Source: DTKD01 sp964494345
Lineage (GTDB): Bacteria; Armatimonadota; UBA5829
DNA length: 64,000 nt
Assembly (NCBI GenBank): GCA_964494345.1
Contig: CAZBSI010000005.1
Span: forward strand, 62,001-126,000
Reading direction: 5' to 3'
A model generated the notes under the pieces. It did not search any database and had not been told where the DNA came from. It saw nothing but the letters and a program-made list of their open reading frames with translations. This document shows positions 51,094 to 59,892 of this stretch, in pieces (positions within the stretch are counted from its first letter, which is position 1; every line of letters starts with the position of its first letter). Both the position numbers and the translations under genes were made by a program.

Positions 51094-52243
51094 CCAAATT
51101 CGCCACGATCAACAGCGCACATACCCACAATGCGCTTCTCATGCCGATATGATCCGCAGCCTGGCCGATTGCGGGAGGGAAAATGGCCGCACCCATTGCC
51201 CCGGCCGAGACCACGACAGCCAGCACCGTGCCGGATTGCCTGGGGTGAAGAGCGCTGGCCCGGCTCACGATGGTCGGCCATCCCGGCCCAAGTGCAAAAC
51301 CTAAAAGCCCCGCCGCAACCAGCGCAACGCCCTCTGATCTGGTGACCAAAAGAGCTACCTGGCAGATCAGCGCAAAGGCATGCGCCACTACTATGATCGC
51401 GTAGTCAGACAGATGCCTGGCCGTCCATACCGCGAAATAACGCCCTAAGCCTATGCCGCCCCAAAATAGCGCCACAGTCGCCGCAGCCACAGGCGCCAGC
51501 GATCCGATATCGTCCTTAAAATACCTCGCCAGCCAGCTCGCCTGGCCGCTCTCCGCTGAGACGTAGAACAAAACTCCTAAAGACAAAAGAAGCACACTGC
51601 GATCACGCAGGAGCGGTTTCCAATCGATGGTTTCCGAACCGCCCACCGGGCGCTCTTCTCGCTTACCCATAGCGATTCCGACCACGCCCGCGGCTGCTAT
51701 GCAAGTGAGCGCAGTTACAATAAACGCCCACCGCCAATAGCCCACATCGACCGCTATCAGCCACGTCACAAAAAGCGGCCCGACAACCGCACCTATGGCG
51801 AAAAAGACCTGAGCGTAGTTCATTATCGAGGTGCGCTTGTGAGGGCTGGTCACGTCTGCAATGAGTCCGACCGCGATCGCCTCGGTGAATCCTCCACCCG
51901 CTCCCATCACCAGCGACATGATAATCGCCATTGGGTAGGTGTTGATGCGCCCGAAACCAAGTGTCCCCAGCCCCATCAACAAGCACCCAACGAAGAGCAT
52001 CGGAAGCTTGCCTACTCTATCGGAATAGTAACCGCCTAACAGCACACAAACCACAAATGCCGCCATCGTGACTCGAAACAACCAGCCGATAAGGGTGTCG
52101 GAGTCGTGGCAAATCGGGCTGATCTGGTTAATTGCAGCAGCGAAGATAGTGTATATCAGCGCGTAGCATACCAGACCCCCGATTGCCGAAAGTATAGCGA
52201 GCTTGCGAAAGCTGTCGGAGTAGTCTTTAACCTGTTGGGTCAA
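51041..52243 (-). CDS. MFS transporter
   Basis: 400 residues, 12 predicted helices, starting at a TTG that overlaps the previous stop (TTGA). GYYSDRVGKLPMLFVGCLLMGLG is the MFS loop-2/3 signature with GxxxDRxG spacing; GFALGPGWPTIVSRASALHP is a second-half motif like those in sugar (FHS/FucP-type) transporters. The substrate is not determinable; the uronate and peptidase neighbours suggest a sugar or sugar acid. It is co-translated with the secreted propeller gene. Confidence 0.85.
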   Translation of the reverse strand: MTQQVKDYSDSFRKLAILSAIGGLVCYALIYTIFAAAINQISPICHDSDTLIGWLFRVTMAAFVVCVLLGGYYSDRVGKLPMLFVGCLLMGLGTLGFGRINTYPMAIIMSLVMGAGGGFTEAIAVGLIADVTSPHKRTSIMNYAQVFFAIGAVVGPLFVTWLIAVDVGYWRWAFIVTALTCIAAAGVVGIAMGKREERPVGGSETIDWKPLLRDRSVLLLSLGVLFYVSAESGQASWLARYFKDDIGSLAPVAAATVALFWGGIGLGRYFAVWTARHLSDYAIIVVAHAFALICQVALLVTRSEGVALVAAGLLGFALGPGWPTIVSRASALHPRQSGTVLAVVVSAGAMGAAIFPPAIGQAADHIGMRSALWVCALLIVANLVIFVPLLHKHRGQSLNP

Positions 52244-54171
52244 TTATCCATTACCAATGAAAATACATCTACCCCCGAAGAGATATAAAACTTGCCGTCG
52301 GCGCTGCAAGCCACGTTGTCGATGTTGTCCGCTGCCTGCGCAACTACAGATGTCCGGCCCGTTCTCATATCGAGCTTGACGACCGTGTCCTTGTGCGGAT
52401 AATAGACAACGCCGTCTGCCGTCTGCGCCACGCTTCGTCCATTTCGGACAGGCGCGTCGACCAAAGTCATAAACCTGCGCTTATTCGCGTCAAACAGGGT
52501 CATTTTGCCGTCGACCGTGATCAACACTCGCTTGGACTTAGCGTCGTAAGCCAGCACCCATATATTAGATTTGCCCTCGAATTCTTCCTTGAAGATAACT
52601 TGATCAGTGGCAGTATCAAAGATACCGAACCGTGGGTTCTCGCCGGATTTTTTGGGAAGTCCGTTGCCCACGAGGCCAGTGCTTATATAGACTAACCCGT
52701 CGTCGCCGGGAAACGCGCCTATGATGGCCTGTTCGCCGAGCGGATTCTCGATAATCTTGTTATCACCTGTTTTAGGGTCGGTGATGGAGAGCGCTCCACC
52801 GTAGACTCCATAACCCGCCAGCCAGCCGGTGTATATCTTGCCGTCCGGGCCGAGGTTAGTGCCGCCTTCCGGCCTGATATATCCCGATGCGCCGAGGCTT
52901 GCGATGACCCTGGGGTTTACGTTGTTGATCTGATCCCACGGCTGATTCGGGTCGTATTCAACAACGTCGCCGCGTGCATACGAGACAGCATAGACTTTAT
53001 CATCGGAAAACGCGACGTCATATACCTCGCCGCCTGCGTTGCAGATTGTGCTGGTGTTTTCATATTTCTTCGTGACCGGGTCCATCCACCAAAGCGTCTG
53101 GCCGAAGTGTGGCCCGCCCCATAGTCTGCCGTCCGGAGCGACTCGCAGAAACATAGTTTTGCGAGGGCTTGATTCGACCGGTATTCGTTTCAGTTCGACC
53201 TCGGTATCCCCGGGTTTGATCACGAAATAGTCCTGCCCGCGCAAGCCCAGCGCCCAGCCCTTGCTCGATACCTCGCGAATACCGCCTCTGAGGTCACTGA
53301 CCAATTTGAGGTCCTTGTCACCGGCGGTGTAGCTGTATAGCGCCGAACCTTGAGACATATAGGCGGTTTTGGCGTTGGTCATCGGAGCAAACGACCATAT
53401 TCCCTTATCCGCCGGCGGGGTTGGGAATGGGATGGGTTTAACTTCCTCCAGCGTCTTGCCATCAAAAACCTGTCTGCCGGAGACGAAGTAGCCATCAAAC
53501 GTTGCGCCGAATGTGCTTCCAGGCAGCGCGGCCGGGGACGGCTCGAACTTTTTGGTTTTGGGATCGAATATCATCCCCATTGGTTTCTGGCTGTAAAAAT
53601 GACACAATATCCGGCCATCCGGCAGTTCCCAAACGTATCGCAGATACAAATTCGGCGGTGCGGGATTGCCGAAATCCTCGACTGAGTAATCATTCAGGTC
53701 TAATGCGCCGAGCTTACCGCCTGAATACGTCCCGCCATAAACCCTGCCGTCACTTCCCACAGCGAGGTTCCATATATAGCTTTCACCAGGGAAATCTACG
53801 ACTTTGGTGAACTCCATTTTGTTCAGGTCAAAGACCATAAATACGCCGTCGTAAAACGTGCCCACAATAAGCCTGTCTCCGGCGACCTCTTTGAGCGCCC
53901 ACGCACCTGAACCCGCCGGCGCCTTATATGCCTTGCCGGTATTGTTCTCGAAGTCGACAAAGAGCAGTTCGCCGTGTGTGGCCTCGTTCATATCCGACAA
54001 CACAAACCACTCCTTGTCCGTGGCGCGGTCTTTAACCAGCGCCGTCGCAAGGACATTTTTGGCGTAGCACGGCTGGCCCAGAAGCTCTAACTTTGCCGCG
54101 TTCGCGCCCACGGCTGCGGTAAGAAGAACCGAGGTTGCTGTAATCATAATTAAAATTTTCCCCCAAGTCAT
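52240..54171 (-). CDS. Secreted beta-propeller protein, function unknown
   Basis: 643 residues from the ATG at 54171, chosen because AGGAGG sits 6 nt upstream; it abuts the ATG at 54177. Signal peptide (LIMITATSVLLTAAVGANA). The mature protein is one or two propellers of degenerate blades (GSDGRVYGGTYSGGKLGALDL, APDGRLWGGPHFGQTLWWMDP, GPDGKIYTGWLAGYGVYGGAL, ADGVVYYPHKDTVVKLDMRTG). No catalytic motif is visible. It shares 4 bp with the MFS start. It could capture or sense the transporter's substrate; this is inference. Confidence 0.75.
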   Translation of the reverse strand: MTWGKILIMITATSVLLTAAVGANAAKLELLGQPCYAKNVLATALVKDRATDKEWFVLSDMNEATHGELLFVDFENNTGKAYKAPAGSGAWALKEVAGDRLIVGTFYDGVFMVFDLNKMEFTKVVDFPGESYIWNLAVGSDGRVYGGTYSGGKLGALDLNDYSVEDFGNPAPPNLYLRYVWELPDGRILCHFYSQKPMGMIFDPKTKKFEPSPAALPGSTFGATFDGYFVSGRQVFDGKTLEEVKPIPFPTPPADKGIWSFAPMTNAKTAYMSQGSALYSYTAGDKDLKLVSDLRGGIREVSSKGWALGLRGQDYFVIKPGDTEVELKRIPVESSPRKTMFLRVAPDGRLWGGPHFGQTLWWMDPVTKKYENTSTICNAGGEVYDVAFSDDKVYAVSYARGDVVEYDPNQPWDQINNVNPRVIASLGASGYIRPEGGTNLGPDGKIYTGWLAGYGVYGGALSITDPKTGDNKIIENPLGEQAIIGAFPGDDGLVYISTGLVGNGLPKKSGENPRFGIFDTATDQVIFKEEFEGKSNIWVLAYDAKSKRVLITVDGKMTLFDANKRRFMTLVDAPVRNGRSVAQTADGVVYYPHKDTVVKLDMRTGRTSVVAQAADNIDNVACSADGKFYISSGVDVFSLVMDN

Positions 54172-54292
54172 CGGCATCCTCCTGATATTGCAGACCTATG
54201 GTAACCGATATTGCGTGCGGCGTAAAGGCTTAGCACAGATTCGTATCTACGCGCGGAATGACGAGGGGCAGAGGCGCGGAATGACAAATACA

Positions 54293-54445
54293 GATAGGCG
54301 ACGATCTCCGAATCGCCGCCTCATAACCAATGCCAACCTCCAATCTCCAACTTCTAACTTCCGAATCGTAGTGTCCGATCTCCGTCTCGGACAATTCCTT
54401 CGTGAACTGAGTTTGGCCGGGACAGAGGCGCGGCTACTACATTTT
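54293..54445 (-). repeat. About 130-bp dispersed element, copy 1
   Basis: Read on the minus strand: CCTCTGTCCCGGCC, TTCACGAAGGAATTGTCCGA, GACGGAGATCGGACACTACG, then GGCGGCGATTCGGAGATCG. The same order occurs on the plus strand at 59893-60033. Confidence 0.75.
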
Positions 54446-54481
54446 CGTACCATCACTTGTCATATCGAGCACCCACTTTTT

Positions 54482-54557
54482 GTCATCCTGCGCGAAGTCG
54501 CAGGATCTCGTCCCGTCTATACTCGCCCTGGATTCCGCGACTACGCGCGGAATGACG
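54482..54557 (+). repeat. Composite palindrome element, copy 2
   Basis: ATCCTGCG / CGCAGGAT and ATTCCGCG / CGCGCGGAAT hairpins, with the same 50-bp offset as at 48825. Confidence 0.75.
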
Positions 54558-54672
54558 AAGGGAAGAGGCGCGGAATGACGATGGGTGTGCGCAATGAGCA
54601 TCCGGTGCTTTAACCCGCCAGAAATGATATAATATCCTCACGACACAACGATATTATGCGGATAAAATCTGC

Positions 54673-54696
54673 TTAATGTGACCTACGTCAAATTAA
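54673..54696 (+). promoter_or_regulatory. CRP/FNR-family-like operator upstream of hcp
   Basis: TTAATGTGAC-CTAC-GTCAAATTAA, a 24-bp inverted repeat with 9 of 10 arm bases paired; the core TGTGA-N6-TCAAA resembles CRP/FNR/HcpR sites. A TAGACT -10 at 54714-54719 would place the start near 54726, so the operator centre falls at about -41.5, the classical activator position. Confidence 0.55.
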
Positions 54697-54762
54697 GATG
54701 ACGTTCAAACGATTAGACTCATACTGTAAAAAGACAACAGTCTCAGAGAGGAGATCAGATTT

Positions 54763-56412
54763 ATGAGTATGTTCTGCTATCAGTGCGAGCAGACCGCTAA
54801 AGGCACAGGATGCACGGCGGTTGGCGTGTGCGGGAAGGATTCAACGACCGCAACACTGCAGGACCTGCTGTTATACGCCGCCGAGGGAATCTCGATGTAT
54901 GCGCACAGAGCGCGGCAGTTGGGCGCCTCCGACAACGACGTCGACGTATTTGTAGTCAAGGCGCTGTTCGCCACGGTTACCAACGTCGATTTCGATCCGG
55001 AGCGACTTAAGGGAATGCTCGAGGAAGCCGCTGGCATTCGGGTCAAGGCAAAGGCGCTTTACGAGGGTGCAGCAGCCAAGGCAGGGAAGACACCAGAAAA
55101 ACTCGGCGGAGCCGCCGAATGGAAGCCTGAAGCCACTATCGATGGATTGGTGGCGCAGGGCGCGGAAATCTCGATCGTTAAACGAATGACCTCCCTTGGG
55201 GATACCATCGCGGGATTGCAGGAACTGGTGACCTACGGACTGAAAGGCGCCGCTGCTTATGCCGACCACGCTCACATACTGGGCAAGGACAGCGATGAGT
55301 TTTATGCGCTGTTCCATGAGGCGCTTGATTTTCTAACCAACCCGAACCCGACGGTCGACGAGCTTTTAGGTTGGGCACTGAAGACCGGCGAGATCAATAT
55401 GAAGGCGATGGAGATTCTGGACGCCGCTAATACGGGGGCGTACGGGCATCCAGTGCCGACTAAAGTACGCGTCGAGCCGATCAAAGGCAAGGCGATAGTC
55501 GTCTCCGGCCACGACCTCAAGGACCTTGAGGAGCTTTTGAAGCAGACCGAAGGCAAGGGGATCAATATCTACACCCACGGCGAGATGCTGCCGGCGCATG
55601 GTTATCCTAAATTGAAGGCCTATAAGCATCTGGTCGGCAACTTCGGCGGTGCGTGGCAGAATCAGGTCAAAGAATTCGACCAGTTCCCTGGCGCTATTTT
55701 GATGACCACCAACTGCATCCAGAAGCCGCGCGATTCTTATAAGGGTCGCATATTCACCTCCGGGCTGGTCGCATGGCCGGGTGTTGAGCACGTACACAAT
55801 TCCGATTTCAGCAAGGTTATAGAGGCTGCGCTGGCCGCTCCTGGTTTTGAGGAGGACGGTCCGGATAAGGAGATCACGGTTGGATTCGGCCACGAGGCGG
55901 TTATGGGCGTGGCAGGCGCTGTTATCGACGCTGTAAAGACCGGTGCGATTCGCCACTTCTTCCTGATCGGTGGCTGCGACGGCGCTAAGCCGGGCCGCAA
56001 CTACTACACCGATTTTGCCCAGCAGGTGCCGGAAGATTGCGTGATTCTGACGCTGGCGTGCGGTAAGTATCGCTTTAACAAGCTGGATTTTGGCGAAATC
56101 GGTGGCATTCCGAGGCTGCTGGATATCGGCCAGTGCAACGACGCCTACTCCGCAATTCAGATCGCAGTCGCGCTTGCGAAGGCGTTTGAGGTAGGGGTAA
56201 ACGACCTGCCGCTGTCTCTGATTCTTAGCTGGTATGAGCAGAAGGCCGTGGCGATTCTGCTGACCCTGCTTTATCTGGGTATCAAGAACATTCGCCTTGG
56301 GCCGAGCCTGCCGGCGTTCGTCACACCGGACGTTCTGAACGTGCTGGTGGAGAAGTTCAATATTATGCCGATTAGCACTCCTGAAGAGGACTTGAAAGCG
56401 ATATTGGGCTGA
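54763..56412 (+). CDS. hcp: Hybrid cluster protein (hydroxylamine reductase)
   Basis: 549 residues. N-terminal cluster ligands Cys5, Cys8, Cys17 and Cys23 have CX2CX8CX5C spacing, the short anaerobe-type pattern. All hybrid-cluster ligands are present: His250 (GHDL), Glu274 (HGEML), Cys318 (TNCIQ), Cys405 (GGCDG), Cys433 (LACGK), Cys458 (GQCND), Glu492 and Lys494 (WYEQKA). The enzyme handles nitrosative stress by reducing hydroxylamine or NO under anoxic conditions. It is preceded by GAGAGGAG, by a CRP/FNR-like operator, and followed by a strong terminator, so it is a single-gene stress unit. Confidence 0.96.
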   Translation: MSMFCYQCEQTAKGTGCTAVGVCGKDSTTATLQDLLLYAAEGISMYAHRARQLGASDNDVDVFVVKALFATVTNVDFDPERLKGMLEEAAGIRVKAKALYEGAAAKAGKTPEKLGGAAEWKPEATIDGLVAQGAEISIVKRMTSLGDTIAGLQELVTYGLKGAAAYADHAHILGKDSDEFYALFHEALDFLTNPNPTVDELLGWALKTGEINMKAMEILDAANTGAYGHPVPTKVRVEPIKGKAIVVSGHDLKDLEELLKQTEGKGINIYTHGEMLPAHGYPKLKAYKHLVGNFGGAWQNQVKEFDQFPGAILMTTNCIQKPRDSYKGRIFTSGLVAWPGVEHVHNSDFSKVIEAALAAPGFEEDGPDKEITVGFGHEAVMGVAGAVIDAVKTGAIRHFFLIGGCDGAKPGRNYYTDFAQQVPEDCVILTLACGKYRFNKLDFGEIGGIPRLLDIGQCNDAYSAIQIAVALAKAFEVGVNDLPLSLILSWYEQKAVAILLTLLYLGIKNIRLGPSLPAFVTPDVLNVLVEKFNIMPISTPEEDLKAILG

Positions 56413-56423
56413 GATACACAAGT

Positions 56424-56452
56424 GATGGGGTCTTCGGACCCCATCTTTTTTT
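56424..56452 (+). terminator. Strong Rho-independent terminator after hcp
   Basis: GATGGGGTC / GACCCCATC perfect 9-bp stem with a TTCG tetraloop, followed by seven T. Confidence 0.92.
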
Positions 56453-56488
56453 GTTTGACCCGCCCCGAAAACGGCGATAAGTATCGAT

Positions 56489-57001
56489 ATGAACGAGGGG
56501 CGGATTATCATAGAAGCCGTGGTAGAAATCCCGGCTGGTTCTCGCAATAAATACGAATACGACCCTGAGCGCGGCGTCTTTCGCCTGGACCGGGTTTTGT
56601 ATTCGTCGGTGCATTACCCCACAGATTATGGTTTCATTCCGCATACACTTGCCGAGGATGGAGATCATCTCGATGTGCTTATAATTGTGGAGGAGCCGAC
56701 CTTTCCCGGCTGCCATGTGCCGATTCGGCCTATTGGCGTGCTGGATATGATAGATGTAAACGGTGAGGACCAGAAGATACTGGCGGTTCCCATAGGTGAT
56801 CCAAGATTTGCCAACGTGCAGGACATCGACGATTTATCTCAACATTGGCTGGTCGAGATCGAGAACTTCTTCGGCACATACAAAACCCTGGAAGGCGTGG
56901 AGACAACAATGAAGGGCTGGGATCATGCAGACAGGGCTATGCAACTAATCGCCGAATGCACGACTCGTTGCGAGGCTAACGAGAGGTGTGCGGGGTTGTA
57001 G
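56489..57001 (+). CDS. ppa: Inorganic pyrophosphatase (family I)
   Basis: 170 residues, the normal length for a bacterial soluble PPase. It hydrolyses pyrophosphate in the cytoplasm to drive biosynthesis. EIPAGSRNKYEYD opens the active site; the metal-binding Asp residues are Asp57, Asp59 and Asp62 in EDGDHLDVLI; DYGFIP, IGDPRF and the Lys/Tyr in FFGTYKTLEG complete it. It starts about 35 bp after the hcp terminator, so it probably has its own promoter. Confidence 0.95.
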   Translation: MNEGRIIIEAVVEIPAGSRNKYEYDPERGVFRLDRVLYSSVHYPTDYGFIPHTLAEDGDHLDVLIIVEEPTFPGCHVPIRPIGVLDMIDVNGEDQKILAVPIGDPRFANVQDIDDLSQHWLVEIENFFGTYKTLEGVETTMKGWDHADRAMQLIAECTTRCEANERCAGL

Positions 57002-57016
57002 GGTTAATTGGAATAA

Positions 57017-57481
57017 TTATCCACCTCCCACCAAATCCTCCAGCTCGTCAATAAATGCTGTTTGTGCCTGAATGAGATGGGTTTTGGCTTCGGGCAGGTC
57101 GAACCAGGCGGCTTTGTCTACTTCGGGAAAGTCGATTATGTGTCCGGAACCGGGGGGCCATTGCATTGAGAACGTGTTGCTTTTTAGTTGTGATGGGTCG
57201 AAATCTCCCTCAAATGCCCAGGCTCTTACACTCTTGCCGCTTGCCTGGCGAATCGGGGTGAGCGGGATGAAACGGCCTGATGGGGTTTGGCCGGTCTCCT
57301 CGGTGAACTCGCGAACCGCCGCCGCGAATGGATCCTCATCCGGCTCATACTCGCCTTTTGGAATCGACCACGTGCCGGCGTCCTTATGCCTCCAAAAAGG
57401 GCCGCCCGGATGCACCAGCAAAACCTGCAGCCGCCCCTCGAAAAACCTATATACCAACAATCCCGCACTCTGCCTGGCCAC
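57017..57481 (-). CDS. NUDIX hydrolase
   Basis: 154 residues from GTG. The Nudix box is complete at 43-65: GEYEPDEDPFAAAVREFTEETG (GX5EX7REXXEEXG pattern). SAGLLVYR and WSIPKGEYEPDED fit the subgroup active on diadenosine polyphosphates or housecleaning substrates, but the substrate is not certain. It starts 6 bp after the amidohydrolase stop, in the same direction. Confidence 0.9.
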   Translation of the reverse strand: MARQSAGLLVYRFFEGRLQVLLVHPGGPFWRHKDAGTWSIPKGEYEPDEDPFAAAVREFTEETGQTPSGRFIPLTPIRQASGKSVRAWAFEGDFDPSQLKSNTFSMQWPPGSGHIIDFPEVDKAAWFDLPEAKTHLIQAQTAFIDELEDLVGGG

Positions 57482-57487
57482 GGTATA

Positions 57488-58282
57488 TCATACCCCGAGC
57501 AGCCTTTTCGCGTTTCCTCCGAGCACCGCCTCGATTTCCTTCTCAGTAAGGTCCAAAGCCCGGATTCCCTTAACCTCGGCAGCCTGCTCGGTCCACGGAG
57601 CGTCCGTGCCGAACATAACGCGCTCGACACCGTGTGCGCGAATCATCAAAGCCATAGCATCCGCTCCCAAATCGGCCAGCGAATAGCTGGTATCGAAGTA
57701 TAAATCGCGCCCTGTTAAATAACGCTGCACATCATCCCAACATTTGTAGCCCCCCATGTGCGCTGCGATAACCACGAGTTCGGGCACCGCATCAAGAGCC
57801 TTCGCGAGTCGATCAGGTGTGCAATGGACAGGCGGGGCGAGGCCAATATCGACGCCGGCGTGAAATAGCAGTATGAGTCCGGCGCGTGCAATCGCCTGGT
57901 ATATTGGAATAAGCCTTGGCTCGTCGACGTAGAAGAGCTGATAATCCGGATGAACCTTGACACCCTTAATTCCGTTGGCTACCATTTGCTCTATCTCCGG
58001 CTGCCAATCGTCCTGGTCGGGGTGAAGTGTGCCGAAGCAGATCAAGTCGTCATTGGACTGATTGACCTGCGCTGCCCAAGCGTTGATACCTCGAACTTGA
58101 GACGGTTTGGTCGCTATAGGCACGATTACGGAGGCATCTATTCCAGCCAATTTCATCGAATTCTGCAAACCTGAGCAGGTGCCGTCGGTGGATGGCTGGA
58201 GGCCGGAGTTGCCGCTCAACACCTCCATCGCGCGGTGAGCCAGTGCGTCGGGAAATGCGTGAGCGTGTATATCTACAATCAT
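57488..58282 (-). CDS. Amidohydrolase-family metal-dependent hydrolase
   Basis: 264 residues forming a TIM-barrel hydrolase (amidohydrolase-2 type). Metal ligands: His6 and His8 in VDIHAHAFPD, a His in LLFHAGVD, a His in IAAHMGGYK, and an Asp in MFGTDAPW. GVKVHPDYQLF is the usual central strand. These enzymes act as decarboxylases or hydrolases on aromatic or lactone substrates; the actual one is unknown. No clear ribosome site precedes the ATG. It forms a unit with the NUDIX gene downstream. Confidence 0.85.
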   Translation of the reverse strand: MIVDIHAHAFPDALAHRAMEVLSGNSGLQPSTDGTCSGLQNSMKLAGIDASVIVPIATKPSQVRGINAWAAQVNQSNDDLICFGTLHPDQDDWQPEIEQMVANGIKGVKVHPDYQLFYVDEPRLIPIYQAIARAGLILLFHAGVDIGLAPPVHCTPDRLAKALDAVPELVVIAAHMGGYKCWDDVQRYLTGRDLYFDTSYSLADLGADAMALMIRAHGVERVMFGTDAPWTEQAAEVKGIRALDLTEKEIEAVLGGNAKRLLGV

Positions 58283-58368
58283 AATGTCTTTATTTTAGCT
58301 ATTGCTTAAGGTTCGGTCAACTTCCAGTGGAGCTATGAGTTTTCGAGGGATGTTATAATAATAGAGAT

Positions 58369-58959
58369 ATGATACGTGTGAATGCAGAATTTCTTACGAG
58401 TGTGGCGCGATTGGATCAACTGCCGGACGAACCGCTGCCGGAGATTGCTCTGGTGGGGCGGTCGAACGTCGGCAAATCCTCGCTGATAAATAAGCTGGTT
58501 GGCCGGACAAAGCTGGCGCGGACTTCTAATACGCCTGGCCGGACGCAGACGCTGAATTATTACCGAATTAGCTCTCCGGATCATAAGCCGTTTTTTATGG
58601 TGGATATGCCCGGATATGGGTTTGCAGCCATAAACCTGGCGAAGCGATCGGATTGGGGCAATTTGATTGAGAATTACGCTAAGACCAGGTCGACTCTTCG
58701 CGGAATTATCCAACTAATAGACCTGCGCCATCCTCCGCAGCCGCTGGATCACTCAATGTCGGAGTGGTTAAAAGAACACGATTTGAACTATTTGGTGGTG
58801 GGGACCAAGGCTGATAAGGTGGCGAGGACTAAGGTGCCTGGGCTTATGCTGCAAATCGCAGAAAAACTCGATATCGACAGCCGGGATACGCTTGCCTTCT
58901 CAGCAGAAAGCGGCCTTGGGCGAGAAGAATTGTGGCGGTGGATTGTCGAGTCGGTCTGA
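58369..58959 (+). CDS. engB: Ribosome biogenesis GTP-binding protein EngB (YsxC/YihA)
   Basis: 196 residues, the usual EngB size. G1 GRSNVGKSS (30-38), G2 in NTPGRTQ (Thr59), G3 DMPGYG (79-84), G4 TKAD (146-149) and G5-like SAESG. It is an essential GTPase for maturation of the large ribosomal subunit in the cytoplasm. It is divergent from the amidohydrolase gene, with about 85 bp between them. Confidence 0.95.
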   Translation: MIRVNAEFLTSVARLDQLPDEPLPEIALVGRSNVGKSSLINKLVGRTKLARTSNTPGRTQTLNYYRISSPDHKPFFMVDMPGYGFAAINLAKRSDWGNLIENYAKTRSTLRGIIQLIDLRHPPQPLDHSMSEWLKEHDLNYLVVGTKADKVARTKVPGLMLQIAEKLDIDSRDTLAFSAESGLGREELWRWIVESV

Positions 58960-59114
58960 TGGGGGCCAAGTCTGGGCATAATGCCTTGAGATTCACCAAC
59001 GCCTGCCATCAAAGCATGCAGGTTTGAAGCGGGCAAGGGGAGAATACTCATTTTAACGGCCGCCTGCTTTATGCGGCACAACTCGCAGTTATATACCCAT
59101 TGGAGGCAATCATA

Positions 59115-59579
59115 ATGTCCACAGAAACCTCTCTCGGCATGATAGCTATCTGCCAGTTGATTATGACTATTGCAATTTTGGCAGGTACGGCAGGCGTGAT
59201 AATCGCCATCCTCCTGTTCAAGAAGACGATCGGCGCAAAGCTGGACGAAGTAGTGTGCAGGATTGAGCCGATTCTTGAGCAGACCAAGGAAATTGCCGAA
59301 CACGCGAAAGAGACTTCCGAAAAACTTAATGCTACGGTTGAGTCGATTCTGTCCAAAGCCGACAATACCGCCGACAGGCTGTCCTCGCAAGTCGGCACGG
59401 TGGCGGATAAAGTGGCGCAGGTGGTAAGCCCCCAGGCGGCGACGGTCGCCACGTATGCGGCAGCCGCGGTGAAGGGATTTCAACTTATACAACAAGTGAT
59501 TGCCGCACGGCGTGCGGCAGCCTCAGCGGCCGAGCCTAAACCAGAAGCCGAGCCGGAGGATGCGGAGCCGGAGAGCTGA
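59115..59579 (+). CDS. Small membrane-anchored coiled-coil protein (DUF948-like)
   Basis: 154 residues from the ATG at 59115, with GGAGG 8 nt upstream (the TTG at 59100 lies within that site). One N-terminal membrane helix (ICQLIMTIAILAGTAGVIIAILLF) is followed by a long amphipathic helix with heptads (LDEVVCRIEPILEQTKEIAEHAKETSEKL; about 45-110), an Ala/Val-rich segment, and an acidic Glu/Pro tail. This matches DUF948-type general stress or envelope proteins. Partner unknown. Confidence 0.75.
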   Translation: MSTETSLGMIAICQLIMTIAILAGTAGVIIAILLFKKTIGAKLDEVVCRIEPILEQTKEIAEHAKETSEKLNATVESILSKADNTADRLSSQVGTVADKVAQVVSPQAATVATYAAAAVKGFQLIQQVIAARRAAASAAEPKPEAEPEDAEPES

Positions 59580-59754
59580 GGGATTGAAAACGGTGATTGC
59601 GGAATAGACAACGCGAAAGCCGAAAAATACACGTAGTTGGGACAGTCTATGTAGTAGCCGGGCCTCTGTCCCGGCCATTTTCGGGCTGCGAAGTGGCAAT
59701 TAGGAGATCATCATCTATACAGGTTTGGACTTCAGACATCTGACCTCGGACACC

Positions 59755-59790
59755 GAAAAAAGCAGATTTCTCGCTGCGCTCGAAATGACA
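59755..59790 (+). repeat. Dispersed 35-bp repeat, copy 7
   Basis: Carries one extra A in the A-run and CGCTGCGC in the palindrome. Confidence 0.72.
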
Positions 59791-59892
59791 AAATTTGAGA
59801 GGTGATCCTGTGACTTCGCGCAGGATTACATTAAACCGACAACAGAAAAAGCAAAAGAACAACGCAAAACCAGAAAAACGACACATAGTTGG

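Larger units (their letters stand above)
54178..54672. other. Intergenic spacer built of dispersed repeats
   Basis: No real gene: a 141-codon frame here (54188-54613) only translates repeats (YARNDEG twice, FRDYARNDEG). It contains a reverse copy of the element also at 59893-60033, the composite palindrome (54482-54557) and several GCGCGGAATGAC pieces. Confidence 0.6.

Noticed and set aside
54188..54613. 141-codon frame upstream of hcp
   Set aside because: Its sequence is a translation of dispersed repeats (YARNDEG motifs), and there is no signal or domain.
55366..56547. 393-codon frame on the minus strand
   Set aside because: It is antisense to hcp, in which every cluster ligand is present.
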